The notes under the pieces are model-generated. The model saw only the letters and a list, made by a program, of their open reading frames with translations, ran no database searches and was not told the origin of the DNA. This document shows, piece after piece, positions 1-8,244 of a DNA stretch of 64,000 nucleotides. This stretch comes from Pseudogulbenkiania sp. MAI-1 (GTDB taxonomy: Bacteria > Pseudomonadota > Gammaproteobacteria > Burkholderiales > Chromobacteriaceae): NCBI RefSeq assembly GCF_000527175.1, contig NZ_AZUR01000001.1:1089011-1153010 (forward strand). Direction: 5' to 3'. The position numbers and the translations under genes were made by a program. Every line of letters starts with the position of its first letter. Position 1 is the first letter of the stretch.

Positions 1-2564
1 CGGCAGATGTTGAGTCCCATGCCCATGCCTTCCTTCTTGGTGGTGAAGAAGGCGTCGAACAGCCGCCCCTTCAGGTCCGCCGGCACGCCGTGGCCACGGT
101 CGGCGATGGCCACTTCGACCCGGCGCGGGTTCAATACGTAGGCGCTGACGGTGAGCTGGCGCCGGGCCGGCTCGGTGTCCTGCATCGCCTCGATGCCGTT
201 CTTGATCAGGTTGAGCAGCACCTGCTCGATCAGAATCGGGTCGACGCACACCTCGGGCAGGCGCGGCGGCAGCTGCAGCACGATGCTGGCGGCGTAGCGG
301 CGCGCCTCGATGTCGGCGATGGCGAGCGTAGCCTCGACGATGTCCGAGAGCTGGCAGGGCTTGCGGTCGGGCTCGCTCTGCTTCACGAACTCGCGCACGC
401 GCCGCACGATCTTGCCGGCGCGCTCGGCCTGGGCGGTGATCTTTTCCATCACCGGCAGCAGCGACTCGGCGCTGGCGCGGCCCTGACGCAGGCGCTCGAT
501 GCAGCCGGCCTGGTAGTTGGCGATGGCCGACAGAGGCTGGTTCAGCTCGTGCGCCAGCGTCGAGGCCATCTCGCCCATGGTGACCAGGCGCGAGGTGGCC
601 TGCAGTTTCTCCATCTGCTGCTCGTAGCGCTGCTCGGCCTCGTGCTGCTGGGTGATGTCGGTGAGGATCACCATCAGCGTGGCGCGGCCGTCCACCCAGC
701 GCACCCGGCGGCGGCGCGCCGAGAGCCAGCGCGGCGGATCGGCCAGTTGCAACTGCAGGTCTAGCTCGGGACGCTCCACGTCGCGCATCAGGAAGGCCAG
801 CCGCAGGTCGCAGCAGCCGCCGTCTTCCTGCCCCAGCGTGTTGTCGGGGTCGAACCACTGGCGGTAGCGCTGGTTGCAGAACAGCAGTTCGTGGCTGTCC
901 GGGTCGACCACCGCCACCGCCGCGTCCAGCCCTTCGATCACCGTCACGAAACGCTCGTGCGAGGCCTCCAGCCGCTGCTGGGCTTCCTGACGCTCGGTGA
1001 TGTCGGTCATCGCCGTCATCCAGCCGGTATGCCGACCGTCGTGGTCGATCAGCGGCGAGATCAGCAGGTAGACATGGATTTCCTTGCCGTCCTTGCGCCG
1101 GATCAGTGATTCGAGGCCTTCCTTCGGGGCATCGCCGGCCAGCGCCGCCGCCATGTGGCGCTGGTGCAGTTCGGCCGCCTCGCCCGAGCGCCAGTAAGGG
1201 TAGGGCGGCAGCTGCCCCAGCAATTCCTGTTCGCTGAAGCCGGTGATATCGCAGAACGCCGGGTTGACGTAGGTGATGCGGCCTTCCAGGTCAATGGCGC
1301 GCAGCCCCACCACCAACGAATCCTCCATCGCCTTGCGGAAGGTGGATTCGTGCCATAGCGCCTCTTCCGCCATCTTCTTGGCGGTGATATCGCGCCCCGA
1401 GACGTAGACCACGCCGCTGTCCGGCAGCGGGCTCAGCGCCCAGACGATCCAGCGCGTCTCGCCGGAGCGGGTCAGCAGCCGGGTCTCGACGTAGCGATGG
1501 CTCTGGTCGTGGTGGAGCATGCCGCTGAAGCCTTCCTGCAGCGTGTCGCGCTCGGCCGGGTGCAGATAGCTCAGGAAGGAGGTGCCGACCAGTTCCTGCT
1601 GCGTGTAGCCGAGCACGGTCTCGAATGCCGGATTGACTTCCAGCAGCGTGCCGTCCTGGCCGATGACGCCCAGCAGCTCCTGCGACAGCCGGTAGACCCG
1701 GTCACGTTCTTCTTCGGCACTGATGCGGCGGCGGATGTGGCGGTTGAGGCTGAGCAGGCTGAGCAGCGTCAGCACGGTGAGGCCGGCGATCAGGCCGAAC
1801 TGCAGCACCCGGCTCGGGCTGCTCGCGCCCTTGACCGGCCGGGCGATGATGGCGAGCCCGGTCCCGGGCAGCGGCAGTTTCTCGGACAGCTTGCCGCTGA
1901 GCCGTTTCTGGGCGTTGCGGCCGATTTCCCTCCCGTCGGTGTCGATCAGCTCCAACTGGTATTTCTCGGAGAACCACGACGGTGGCAGTCGGCGGATCAG
2001 GGTGTTGGCGCTGAACACGGCGATCATGGTGCCGACGAACTGGCCGTTGCGCAGCACCGGCACTTGCAGTTCGAGCCGCCATTGGCCGTCCGCGCTCTGG
2101 TAGGGGCGGCTGTAGACCGGCCGGCTCTCGATGCGCGCCTTGACGAAGGCGTCGGCGCTGGCGCCGGAGAGGCCATCGCCCAGCGTCAGCGGGCCTTCCT
2201 CGTAGGGGGCGATCCAGCGCAGGATCATGCCGGTGTCGGCGCGCACCACAGCCAAGAGCTCCGGGGTGTTGCCGAGGAATTGCGCCGCCTGGATCTGGAA
2301 GCCGCTTTCGTCGAGATCGCCCCGTCCCGCTTCGCGCGCCAGCTCGGTGAGCTGGTTGAGATTGTCTTCCAGGTGCAGTTGCAGCGTCTGCTCGGCCCAC
2401 AGTGCGTCGCGCGCCAGCGCGGTGCGTAGCTGCTCGGCCTCGCGTGAGTCCAGCGCCCACAGCATCACCGCCATGGTCAGGAAGAACAGCACGATGCTGG
2501 CGTTGGGGAACAGCCGGTACCAGGTGGGGCGCTGGCGTTGGGCGTAAGTGTGGTAGCGACGCAT
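1..2564 (-). CDS. Multi-PAS membrane sensor histidine kinase (3' end outside window)
   Basis: Reading leftward from ATG at 2564 the frame stays open to the window edge (854 codons seen). A first membrane helix lies at about residues 19-38 and a second at about 250-271, so roughly 210 residues face the periplasm as the input domain. Three PAS/PAC units follow (about 285-650), including two 'VNPAF' segments. The H-box reads LAHELNQPLSAIANY (His near residue 671), the N-box NLIKNGIEAM, then ADRGHG and GMGMGLN of the ATPase lid. This H-box style is that of FixL/DctB-like HisKA kinases. It is divergent from a periplasmic ligand-binding protein gene at 2734, a plausible signal partner (inference). 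The cognate response regulator is not in the window. The Shine-Dalgarno before 2564 is weak, so the start is less certain than the function. Confidence 0.88.
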   Translation of the reverse strand, partial: MRRYHTYAQRQRPTWYRLFPNASIVLFFLTMAVMLWALDSREAEQLRTALARDALWAEQTLQLHLEDNLNQLTELAREAGRGDLDESGFQIQAAQFLGNTPELLAVVRADTGMILRWIAPYEEGPLTLGDGLSGASADAFVKARIESRPVYSRPYQSADGQWRLELQVPVLRNGQFVGTMIAVFSANTLIRRLPPSWFSEKYQLELIDTDGREIGRNAQKRLSGKLSEKLPLPGTGLAIIARPVKGASSPSRVLQFGLIAGLTVLTLLSLLSLNRHIRRRISAEEERDRVYRLSQELLGVIGQDGTLLEVNPAFETVLGYTQQELVGTSFLSYLHPAERDTLQEGFSGMLHHDQSHRYVETRLLTRSGETRWIVWALSPLPDSGVVYVSGRDITAKKMAEEALWHESTFRKAMEDSLVVGLRAIDLEGRITYVNPAFCDITGFSEQELLGQLPPYPYWRSGEAAELHQRHMAAALAGDAPKEGLESLIRRKDGKEIHVYLLISPLIDHDGRHTGWMTAMTDITERQEAQQRLEASHERFVTVIEGLDAAVAVVDPDSHELLFCNQRYRQWFDPDNTLGQEDGGCCDLRLAFLMRDVERPELDLQLQLADPPRWLSARRRRVRWVDGRATLMVILTDITQQHEAEQRYEQQMEKLQATSRLVTMGEMASTLAHELNQPLSAIANYQAGCIERLRQGRASAESLLPVMEKITAQAERAGKIVRRVREFVKQSEPDRKPCQLSDIVEATLAIADIEARRYAASIVLQLPPRLPEVCVDPILIEQVLLNLIKNGIEAMQDTEPARRQLTVSAYVLNPRRVEVAIADRGHGVPADLKGRLFDAFFTTKKEGMGMGLNIC

Positions 2565-2733
2565 GCGTAAGGTGTCCCGGCGAGACGGTCCTGTACAGCC
2601 GGCGCGAGGGCCGGCAACGAAACGCCAGTGTAGGTCAAGCCAGGCCCGAAGATAAGTCGGGTTAGCCCGAACCGGAGCGGGCTTGTTGATTGGCCGGCGG
2701 GCCGTTAAGCTTGCGCTCCGGAGAAAAGAGACA

Positions 2734-3903
2734 ATGAAAACAATTATTTTGAAGTGCTCACTGGTGCTGGCCGGCCTGCTGTGGGCAACGCTGGCCGTCG
2801 CCGTCGAGCCGATTCGCATCGGCGTGCCGGGGGCCTTCACCGGCGGCTCGTCACCGATGGGCTTGAGCATGCGCAACGGCATCCGTCTGGCGGCACAGGA
2901 GATCAACGCCGCCGGCGGCGTGCTGGGGCGACCGCTGCAACTGGTCGAGCGCGACGATGGCGGCAACCCGCTGCGCGGCCGCCGCGTCAACGGCGAGCTG
3001 ATCGGAGAGGGTGTGGTGGCCACGGTGGGTCTCGTCAATACCGCGGTCGCCGAGGCGGTGGTCGGGCTATACCAGGAGGCACGCGTGCCGCTGGTGATCG
3101 CGGTGGCCACGGCGGCCGGGCTGACCCGGCCCGCGCGCAACGGCTACGTGTTCCGCGTCGCGCTGTCCGACACGGTGCAGGCGCGGCTGATCGCGCGCGA
3201 GGCGGTGGAGCGCGCCGGCTACCGGCGCATCGCCATCTTTGCCGACACCACCCGTTACGGTGAGCAGGGGGTGATGGAGCTGACCGCGGCGCTGGCGCGC
3301 TACGGGGTGCGGCCGGTGGTGGTGGAGCGCTTCGATCTGCGTGCGCGCGACATGGAGCAGCCGCTGCGCGCGGCGGCGAGGCAGGGCGCCGAAGTCATCC
3401 TGACCTACGCCATCGGGCCGGAGCTGGTGGAAATCGCCAACGGCATGGCGCGGATGGATTGGCAGGTGCCGCTGATAGGCAGCTGGACGCTGTCGATGTC
3501 CAATTTCATCGACAATGCCGGTCCCAACGCCGACGGCACGCGCATGGTGCAGACTTTCATTCCGGATGGCGCCAGCGGCCGGCGCAAGGCCTTCATCGAT
3601 GCCTACCTGGCGCTGAGCCGTGGCCGGCGCATCGCGTCACCGCCTTCGGCGGCGCAGGGCTACGACGCCATGCTGCTGTTGGCGGCGGCGATCCGCCAGG
3701 CCGGCACAACCGACCGGGCGGCGATCCGTCAGGCACTGGAGCATCTGCGCCAGCCGGTCGACGGTGTGATCACGCGCTATCGCCGCCCGTTCAGCCCGGA
3801 CAACCACGAGGCCATCGATGAAACGGTGCCGGTGATCGGCAAGGTGGCGGGAGGTGAGGTGGTGCACGCCTACCGCGAGGAGAGGCTGAGGGGGGCGAAG
3901 TAG
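2734..3903 (+). CDS. Periplasmic ligand-binding protein, branched-chain amino acid ABC type (Peripla_BP_6)
   Basis: The product is 389 aa with a clear Sec signal peptide (MKTIILK followed by a hydrophobic stretch and AVAVEP). The mature part starts with PIRIGVPGAFTGG and has the two-lobe Leu/Ile/Val-binding-protein pattern (NAAGGVLGRPLQLVERDD, later AIFADTTRYGEQG and GYDAMLLLAAA). ATG at 2734 is preceded by GGAGAAAAGAG at normal spacing; an upstream in-frame start at 2683 would lose the signal peptide form. No permease or ATPase genes follow, so it is either an orphan transport receptor or a ligand presenter for the divergent sensor kinase. The ligand cannot be told from sequence. Confidence 0.85.
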   Translation: MKTIILKCSLVLAGLLWATLAVAVEPIRIGVPGAFTGGSSPMGLSMRNGIRLAAQEINAAGGVLGRPLQLVERDDGGNPLRGRRVNGELIGEGVVATVGLVNTAVAEAVVGLYQEARVPLVIAVATAAGLTRPARNGYVFRVALSDTVQARLIAREAVERAGYRRIAIFADTTRYGEQGVMELTAALARYGVRPVVVERFDLRARDMEQPLRAAARQGAEVILTYAIGPELVEIANGMARMDWQVPLIGSWTLSMSNFIDNAGPNADGTRMVQTFIPDGASGRRKAFIDAYLALSRGRRIASPPSAAQGYDAMLLLAAAIRQAGTTDRAAIRQALEHLRQPVDGVITRYRRPFSPDNHEAIDETVPVIGKVAGGEVVHAYREERLRGAK

Positions 3904-3984
3904 TGGGGGCAAGGCGGTTCTGGCGTTAAGGCCTGGCCGCGTGAGGGGAGGCGGTCCCGGTCATGGGGGCGCGGCGCATGGTAA

Positions 3985-4029
3985 AAATCACCGCCTGCCC
4001 TGCGCCGAGCCTGGGGCGAACGGTGATTT
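3985..4029 (-). terminator. Rho-independent terminator of the GntR gene
   Basis: Inverted arms AAATCACCG (3985-3993) and CGGTGATTT (4021-4029). Read on the minus strand the stem is followed by a run of five T, the right polarity for the leftward GntR gene ending at 4067. The loop is long (27 nt) and GC-rich. Confidence 0.55.
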
Positions 4030-4066
4030 CAGCTTGGCCGGCCGGCGGGTTGGCCGCGGCGCGAGG

Positions 4067-4741
4067 TCAGCGCGGCGCGCCCTGATTCTTGAGATAGCTT
4101 TCCAGCGCGTGGCCGGCCGACAGGATGTGGACGCGGATGAACTCGGCAGCCTCCTCGGCGGCACCTTCCCGGCACAGTTCCAGCAGCTTGGTGTGCTCCT
4201 CGTGCGCGCGTTCCATGGTCTGGGTGAACAGGATCTGCATGCGCGTGTAGCGGTCGGTCTTGTTGTGCAGCTGTTCGATCAGCGCCAGCGTATTGGGGCG
4301 CTTGGCGGCGCGGTAGAGTGCCAAGTGGAAGCGCGAGTTCAGTTCGCCCCAGTGGCGGATGTCGTTGGTCTGCAGTGCAATCTCGAACTGCTTCAGCGTG
4401 TCGGCGGCCATGGCCAGGTCGGCCTTGGTCTGGCGCGGAATGGCGGCACGCAGCAGCGAGCTTTCCAGCATGGCGCGGATTTCCAGCAGCTCCAGCACGT
4501 CGTCCAGCGACAGTTTGGATACCAACGCGCCCTTGTGGTCGATGATCTGGATCAGGCCTTCGGCCTCGAGCTGGCGCAGTGCCTCGCGCACGGGGACCCG
4601 GCTCACACCGTATTCATTGGAAAGCGCTTCCTGGCGCAATTGCTGGCCGTCGGCAAACTCGCCGGACAGGATGCGTTGGCGCAGGGATTCGGTTACGGCA
4701 CTCGTCAGCGTCTGGCGCTTGATCGGCTGCAGGGTGGTCAT
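4067..4741 (-). CDS. GntR-family transcriptional regulator with FCD domain
   Basis: The 224-aa protein has an N-terminal winged helix (about residues 8-72, with LRQEALSNEYGVSRVPVREA as the recognition part) and an all-helical FCD ligand domain (about 80-215) with the usual acidic/His metal-binding positions (ELNSRFHLALY, HEEHTKLLE). This is the FadR subfamily, whose members usually repress catabolic or transport operons and are released by small acids. No obvious target gene lies beside it: downstream is the SBP gene on the other strand, upstream the tRNA cluster. A perfect palindrome at 4768-4783 just before its start suggests autoregulation. Ligand and other targets are unknown. Confidence 0.88.
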   Translation of the reverse strand: MTTLQPIKRQTLTSAVTESLRQRILSGEFADGQQLRQEALSNEYGVSRVPVREALRQLEAEGLIQIIDHKGALVSKLSLDDVLELLEIRAMLESSLLRAAIPRQTKADLAMAADTLKQFEIALQTNDIRHWGELNSRFHLALYRAAKRPNTLALIEQLHNKTDRYTRMQILFTQTMERAHEEHTKLLELCREGAAEEAAEFIRVHILSAGHALESYLKNQGAPR

Positions 4742-4767
4742 GGGCGGAAGCTCTGTCAGTCAATCGG

Positions 4768-4783
4768 ATACATACAAATGTAT
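4768..4783. promoter_or_regulatory. Palindromic operator candidate upstream of the GntR gene
   Basis: ATACAT-acaa-ATGTAT is a perfect 6-bp inverted repeat with a 4-bp spacer, 27 bp before the GntR start codon, in an otherwise AT-rich promoter stretch. Size and position fit an autoregulatory site; binding is inferred. Confidence 0.5.
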
Positions 4784-4850
4784 TCAATTATTACGGAGCG
4801 CTGCAGGGTAGACAAGCGAAACCGCAGCCGGCGAGGGCTGCGGCGCAACA

Positions 4851-4876
4851 AAAAACCGGCCAGCTGGCCGGTTTTT
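4851..4876. terminator. Bidirectional terminator between tRNA cluster and GntR gene
   Basis: A 26-nt perfect palindrome: A5, CCGGCC, AGCT core, GGCCGG, T5. It lies directly beyond the CCA end of the last tRNA-His (4884), so it ends the leftward tRNA transcript. A second hairpin, CCGCAGCC / GGCTGCGG, sits at 4822-4843. Confidence 0.75.
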
Positions 4877-4883
4877 GCAAAAC

Positions 4884-4960
4884 TGGGGTGGATGATGGGA
4901 CTCGAACCCACGACAACCGGAATCACAATCCGGGACTCTACCAACTGAGCTACATCCACC
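4884..4960 (-). tRNA. tRNA-His (GTG), copy 2 in transcript order
   Basis: The 77-nt cloverleaf includes the extra 5' G(-1) opposite C73 typical of tRNA-His, anticodon loop TTGTGAT, T-arm GTTCGAG and an encoded CCA end. It is base-for-base identical to the copy at 5007-5083. Confidence 0.95.
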
Positions 4961-5006
4961 GCCGAAGACGGTGAGAACGAAGCGATCGCTCCATTCATGA
5001 ATTTTA

Positions 5007-5083
5007 TGGGGTGGATGATGGGACTCGAACCCACGACAACCGGAATCACAATCCGGGACTCTACCAACTGAGCTACATCCACC
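5007..5083 (-). tRNA. tRNA-His (GTG), copy 1 in transcript order
   Basis: The gene is 77 nt with G(-1):C73, anticodon GTG and encoded CCA. It is identical to the next copy 123 bp away, while the spacers differ, so the duplication is either old with strong conservation of the tRNA or kept alike by gene conversion. Confidence 0.95.
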
Positions 5084-5105
5084 GCTGTCATACTGCAGAT
5101 ACTAC

Positions 5106-5182
5106 TGGCGCGCCCGACAGGACTCGAACCTGTAACCCCCGGCTTAGAAGGCCGGTGCTCTATCCGGTTGAGCTACGGGCGC
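5106..5182 (-). tRNA. tRNA-Arg (TCT)
   Basis: The 77-nt cloverleaf has acceptor GCGCCCG paired with CGGGCGC, anticodon loop CTTCTAA (anticodon TCT reading AGA/AGG) and encoded CCA. It is second in the leftward Pro-Arg-His-His transcript. Confidence 0.95.
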
Positions 5183-5208
5183 ATCCTGCACCGAGTGCGC
5201 GGAGTTTC

Positions 5209-5285
5209 TGGTCGGGGTGGAGGGATTCGAACTCTCGACCCCCTGATCCCAAATCAGGTGCGCTACCAGGCTGCGCTACACCCCG
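5209..5285 (-). tRNA. tRNA-Pro (TGG)
   Basis: The 77-nt cloverleaf has acceptor CGGGGTG, D-arm GCGCAGCCTGGTAGCGC, anticodon loop TTTGGGA (anticodon TGG) and encoded CCA. It is the first gene of the tRNA operon. Confidence 0.95.
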
Positions 5286-5300
5286 ACGACAGAGAGCGCA

Positions 5301-5329
5301 ACTATACGGATCGGTCATATCACTGTCAA
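5301..5329 (-). promoter_or_regulatory. Strong sigma-70 promoter of the tRNA operon
   Basis: On the minus strand TTGACA (5329-5324) is separated by exactly 17 nt from TATAGT (5306-5301), and tRNA-Pro begins 16 nt further. This is a near-consensus stable-RNA promoter. Confidence 0.85.
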
Positions 5330-5399
5330 TACCCGTTGAGCTAAGGGGGTGAAAAATGAGAAAATGGCGTTTTTGCTTGGTTTGGTTTCGGGATACAGC

Positions 5400-6251
5400 A
5401 TGACGGCACAACTCATTGATGGCAAAGCGGTAGCGGAAAAATTGATCGGGCGCGTACGCGAAGGCGTGGAAGCTCGCCTCGCGGCGGGCAAGCGTGCTCC
5501 GGCGCTGGCCGTCATCCTGGTCGGAGACGATCCGGCTTCCAGCGTGTACGTCGGCAACAAGAAGCGTTCGTGCGAGAAGGCCGGCATCCGCTCGGTGGCC
5601 TACGACCTGCCCGCGTCCACCTCGCAGGAAGAACTGCTGGGGATCATCGATCAGCTCAACGCCGACGCCGACATCGACGGCATCCTGGTGCAATTGCCGC
5701 TGCCCAAGCAGATCGACCCGCAATCGGTGATCGAACGCATCAATCCGAAGAAGGACGTGGACGGTTTCCACCCCTACAACATGGGCCGCCTGGCGGTGAA
5801 GATGCCGCTGCTGCGTCCGTGCACCCCGCGCGGCGTGATGACCCTCTTGGAAGAGTACGGCATCGACCCGAAGGGCAAGAAGGTGGTGATCGTCGGCGCC
5901 TCCAACATCGTCGGCCGCCCGCAGGCGCTGGAAATGCTGCTGGCGCGCGCCACCGTGACGGTGTGCCACAGCGCCACCACCGACCTGCCCAAGGAAGTGT
6001 CCGAGGCCGACATCGTGGTGGCCGCGGTGGGCATCCCCAACTTCATCAAGGGCGAGTGGGTCAAGCCGGGCGCGGTGGTGATCGACGTGGGCATCAACCG
6101 TCTCGACAGCGGCAAGCTGTGCGGCGACGTGGAATTCGCCACCGCCCGCGAGCGCGCGGCCTTCATCACCCCGGTGCCGGGCGGCGTCGGCCCGATGACC
6201 GTGGCCACGCTGCTGCAGAACACGCTGGATTCGGCCAACCTGAACGCCTGA
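5400..6251 (+). CDS. folD: Bifunctional methylenetetrahydrofolate dehydrogenase / methenyltetrahydrofolate cyclohydrolase
   Basis: FolD interconverts 5,10-methylene-, 5,10-methenyl- and 10-formyl-tetrahydrofolate using NADP in the cytosol. The 283-aa product has the family signatures: YVGNKKRSCEKAGI with the catalytic Lys, LVQLPLPKQID, the Rossmann segment KKVVIVGASNIVGRPQALEM and the C-terminal TPVPGGVGPMT. Start 5400 (MTAQLIDGK) matches the usual FolD N-terminus; an in-frame start at 5349 would add a hydrophobic tail not seen in the family. A repeat element begins at its stop codon, and purU, another one-carbon gene, follows. Confidence 0.96.
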   Translation: MTAQLIDGKAVAEKLIGRVREGVEARLAAGKRAPALAVILVGDDPASSVYVGNKKRSCEKAGIRSVAYDLPASTSQEELLGIIDQLNADADIDGILVQLPLPKQIDPQSVIERINPKKDVDGFHPYNMGRLAVKMPLLRPCTPRGVMTLLEEYGIDPKGKKVVIVGASNIVGRPQALEMLLARATVTVCHSATTDLPKEVSEADIVVAAVGIPNFIKGEWVKPGAVVIDVGINRLDSGKLCGDVEFATARERAAFITPVPGGVGPMTVATLLQNTLDSANLNA

Positions 6252-6437
6252 TTCCAAACAGCATTAGGAACGAGAACGCGAAGGCAAGTGAGCGGGGCCG
6301 CAGACAGTACAAGTAGTACGGCAAGGGCTCGCTGAGCGAATCTCTGCGTGCCAATCTTCGATTGGCCCAGCGATAGATTCGCACGCAGTCCGCGCAACGC
6401 CGCCGACAAAGTTATCGTTTCTAAGGCGAATTGGAAT
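6251..6437. repeat. 187-bp intergenic element with terminal inverted repeats (Neisseriales-type repeat)
   Basis: The ends are imperfect inverted repeats: ATTCCAAACAGCATTAGG... from 6251 and ATTCCAATTCGCCTTAGA... read inward from 6437 match at 21 of 27 positions. Inside is a central hairpin with GCGAATCT (6336-6343) / AGATTCGC (6375-6382) and CCAATC (6351-6356) / GATTGG (6360-6365). At 6301-6320 lies CAGACAGTACAAGTAGTACG, which resembles the core of a repeat common between genes in Neisseria (from memory, not searched). It fills the folD-purU gap almost completely and looks like a MITE-type non-coding element. No coding frame is convincing. Confidence 0.7.
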
Positions 6438-6463
6438 GACCGGTTTCGTCCCTCGGAGGGTAC

Positions 6464-7327
6464 ATGAGTCATAACAAGAACTCGGCCACGCTGCTGATCA
6501 GCTGCCCGGACAAGAAGGGGCTGGTGGCAGCCATCGCCAACTTCCTGATGACCTACAACGCCAACATCATGCATGCCGACCAGCATCAGGATGTCAGCGA
6601 AAACCTGTTCCTGATGCGCATCGAGTGGGACCTGAACGGCTTCACGCTGCCGATGGAAAGCTTCGCCGCGGCGTTCCAGCCGATCGCCGACAAGCACGGC
6701 ATGACCTGGCGCGTGTCGCTGTCGAGCCGCAAGCCGCGCATGGCGATCTTCGTCTCGAAGTACGAGCACTGCCTAGTCGACCTGCTGCACCGCTGGCGCA
6801 TCGGCGAGCTCAACTGCGACATCCCGCTGATCATCTCCAACCACGAGGACTGCCGGCGCATCGCCGAGTTCAACGGCATCCCCTACCACGTAGTGGCGGT
6901 GACGCAGGGCAACAAGGCAGAGGCCGAGGCCGAGCAGTGGCGCCTGCTGGACGAGGCCGGCGTGGACGTGATCGTGCTGGCGCGCTACATGCAGGTGCTG
7001 TCGCACAAGTTCGTCGAGCGCTTCCCGAACCGTGTGATTAATATCCACCACAGCTTCCTGCCGGCGTTCGACGGCGCCAAGCCCTACCACCGCGCCTTCG
7101 CGCGCGGCGTGAAGCTGATCGGCGCCACCAGCCACTACGTCACCGAGGTGCTGGACGACGGCCCGATCATCGAGCAGGAGGTCACCCGTATCTCGCACCG
7201 CGACGACGTGGAAGACCTGGTGCAGAAGGGGCGCGACCTGGAAAAGGTGGTGCTGTCGCGCGCGGTGCGCTGGCACCTCGACGATCGCGTGCTGTCCTAC
7301 AGCAACAAGACCGTGGTATTCGACTGA
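6464..7327 (+). CDS. purU: Formyltetrahydrofolate deformylase
   Basis: PurU hydrolyses 10-formyl-THF to formate and THF, balancing the one-carbon pool; formate can feed PurT. The 287-aa protein has an N-terminal ACT domain (about residues 8-85) and a C-terminal formyltransferase-like domain with ARYMQVLS and the NIHHSFLPAFDGAKPYHRA active-site region (Asn, His and the downstream Asp in DDGPIIEQ). GGAGGG stands 6 nt before ATG. It follows folD across the repeat element, and a membrane protein gene starts 3 nt after its stop. Confidence 0.95.
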   Translation: MSHNKNSATLLISCPDKKGLVAAIANFLMTYNANIMHADQHQDVSENLFLMRIEWDLNGFTLPMESFAAAFQPIADKHGMTWRVSLSSRKPRMAIFVSKYEHCLVDLLHRWRIGELNCDIPLIISNHEDCRRIAEFNGIPYHVVAVTQGNKAEAEAEQWRLLDEAGVDVIVLARYMQVLSHKFVERFPNRVINIHHSFLPAFDGAKPYHRAFARGVKLIGATSHYVTEVLDDGPIIEQEVTRISHRDDVEDLVQKGRDLEKVVLSRAVRWHLDDRVLSYSNKTVVFD

Positions 7328-7330
7328 GCC

Positions 7331-7930
7331 ATGCGTATCCTGTTTGACGATGCCCTCGACCTGGTGCGCTTCCGCGTGAGGCCGCTGCAGCACTACCAGT
7401 ATGCGTTCTGGCAGCCGGCGCTGCTATTGACCGCGCTCGGCATCATCGCCAGCGCCGGGGCCGAGGGGCTGGGCGACAACGTCGAGGGGCGTGTCGCGTT
7501 CTTCCTGCTGTTCACCTGGCTCGAGACCTTGCTGTTCACCCAGTTCATGGGGCTGTGGCTGCGCCTGGGCAAGTGGAAGCCCAGCGGCTCGCTGTTCGGG
7601 CTGGTGGTCGCCGCCAACGGGATACAGATTCTCGAGCCGCTGACCAGCTGGCTGCCGGACGACGCCGCGCTGGCCGGTGCCTTTGTGCTGTCGGTGTTTA
7701 CCATCCTGGTGCTGGTGCACTCGCTGGCGACGGTGTCGGGGGTGTCGCGCGGGCGGATTCTGCTCGGCGTGCTGCTGTTCTCGCCGCTGGCGATGGTATT
7801 GATGGGGTCGACGCTATCGCTGGCGGCCTCGCTCGACTGGGTGCAGGTGCCGGAGGAACTGGGCATCGAATTGCACCAGTCGGAGCCGGCTCAGGGGGCT
7901 TCCGACGGCGGCGACGCCAGCGCGATCTGA
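7331..7930 (+). CDS. Integral membrane protein of unknown function
   Basis: The 199-aa protein has about five hydrophobic segments (residues 25-45, 55-80, 85-105, 112-140, 145-165) and a polar acidic C-terminus. The arrangement recalls small Yip1-like membrane proteins, but no motif settles it. It starts 3 nt after purU and is probably co-transcribed. Its last 40 bp overlap the 3' end of the convergent thioredoxin-like gene. No function is assigned. Confidence 0.7.
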   Translation: MRILFDDALDLVRFRVRPLQHYQYAFWQPALLLTALGIIASAGAEGLGDNVEGRVAFFLLFTWLETLLFTQFMGLWLRLGKWKPSGSLFGLVVAANGIQILEPLTSWLPDDAALAGAFVLSVFTILVLVHSLATVSGVSRGRILLGVLLFSPLAMVLMGSTLSLAASLDWVQVPEELGIELHQSEPAQGASDGGDASAI

Positions 7931-8244
7931 ATCGCTGCGGCCAGACTGTCCCGTTCCAACGGCGCGTTCACCATGGAGTGAAACGCGCCGTTGTCGTATA
8001 AGGCCAGCGCCGGCAGGTGGAACAGTTCGAACTCGTGCGCCAGCGCGCTGCTGACGGCGATGTCGACGTAGCAAAGCTGGCGGATCGGCGGCGGGAGCAG
8101 CCGTGGCAAGCGGGCGAGCCACAACCGGCAGGCGCCGCAATGCGGCTGGCTGAACAGCACCAGCGTGGCGCCGGGCAGGGTGGGTAGGACGTGGTGGAAA
8201 CGGAACTCGTCCAGTTCCAGCCAGGGCAGGGTGGCGTGGTTCAT
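7891..8244 (-). CDS. Small thioredoxin-fold protein with CGAC motif
   Basis: The 117-aa protein has the thioredoxin order of beta-alpha-beta, SQPHCGACRLW (Cys36, Cys39), and a cis-Pro-like FHLPALALYDNG segment with the usual NG turn. There is no signal peptide, so it is cytosolic, probably a thiol redox or co-chaperone protein. Its ATG overlaps the TGA of the upstream Nudix gene (ATGA), so translation is likely coupled. It is the last gene of the leftward UPF0149-Nudix-thioredoxin operon and overlaps the convergent membrane protein gene. Confidence 0.75.
   Translation of the reverse strand: MNHATLPWLELDEFRFHHVLPTLPGATLVLFSQPHCGACRLWLARLPRLLPPPIRQLCYVDIAVSSALAHEFELFHLPALALYDNGAFHSMVNAPLERDSLAAAIQIALASPPSEAP

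Noticed and set aside
90..2429. Several plus-strand frames over the sensor kinase
   Set aside because: The minus strand gives one continuous kinase with PAS, HisKA and ATPase motifs; the plus-strand frames are shadows.
6252..6463. Riboswitch controlling purU
   Set aside because: The structure here is explained by the terminal-inverted-repeat element and has no known riboswitch core.
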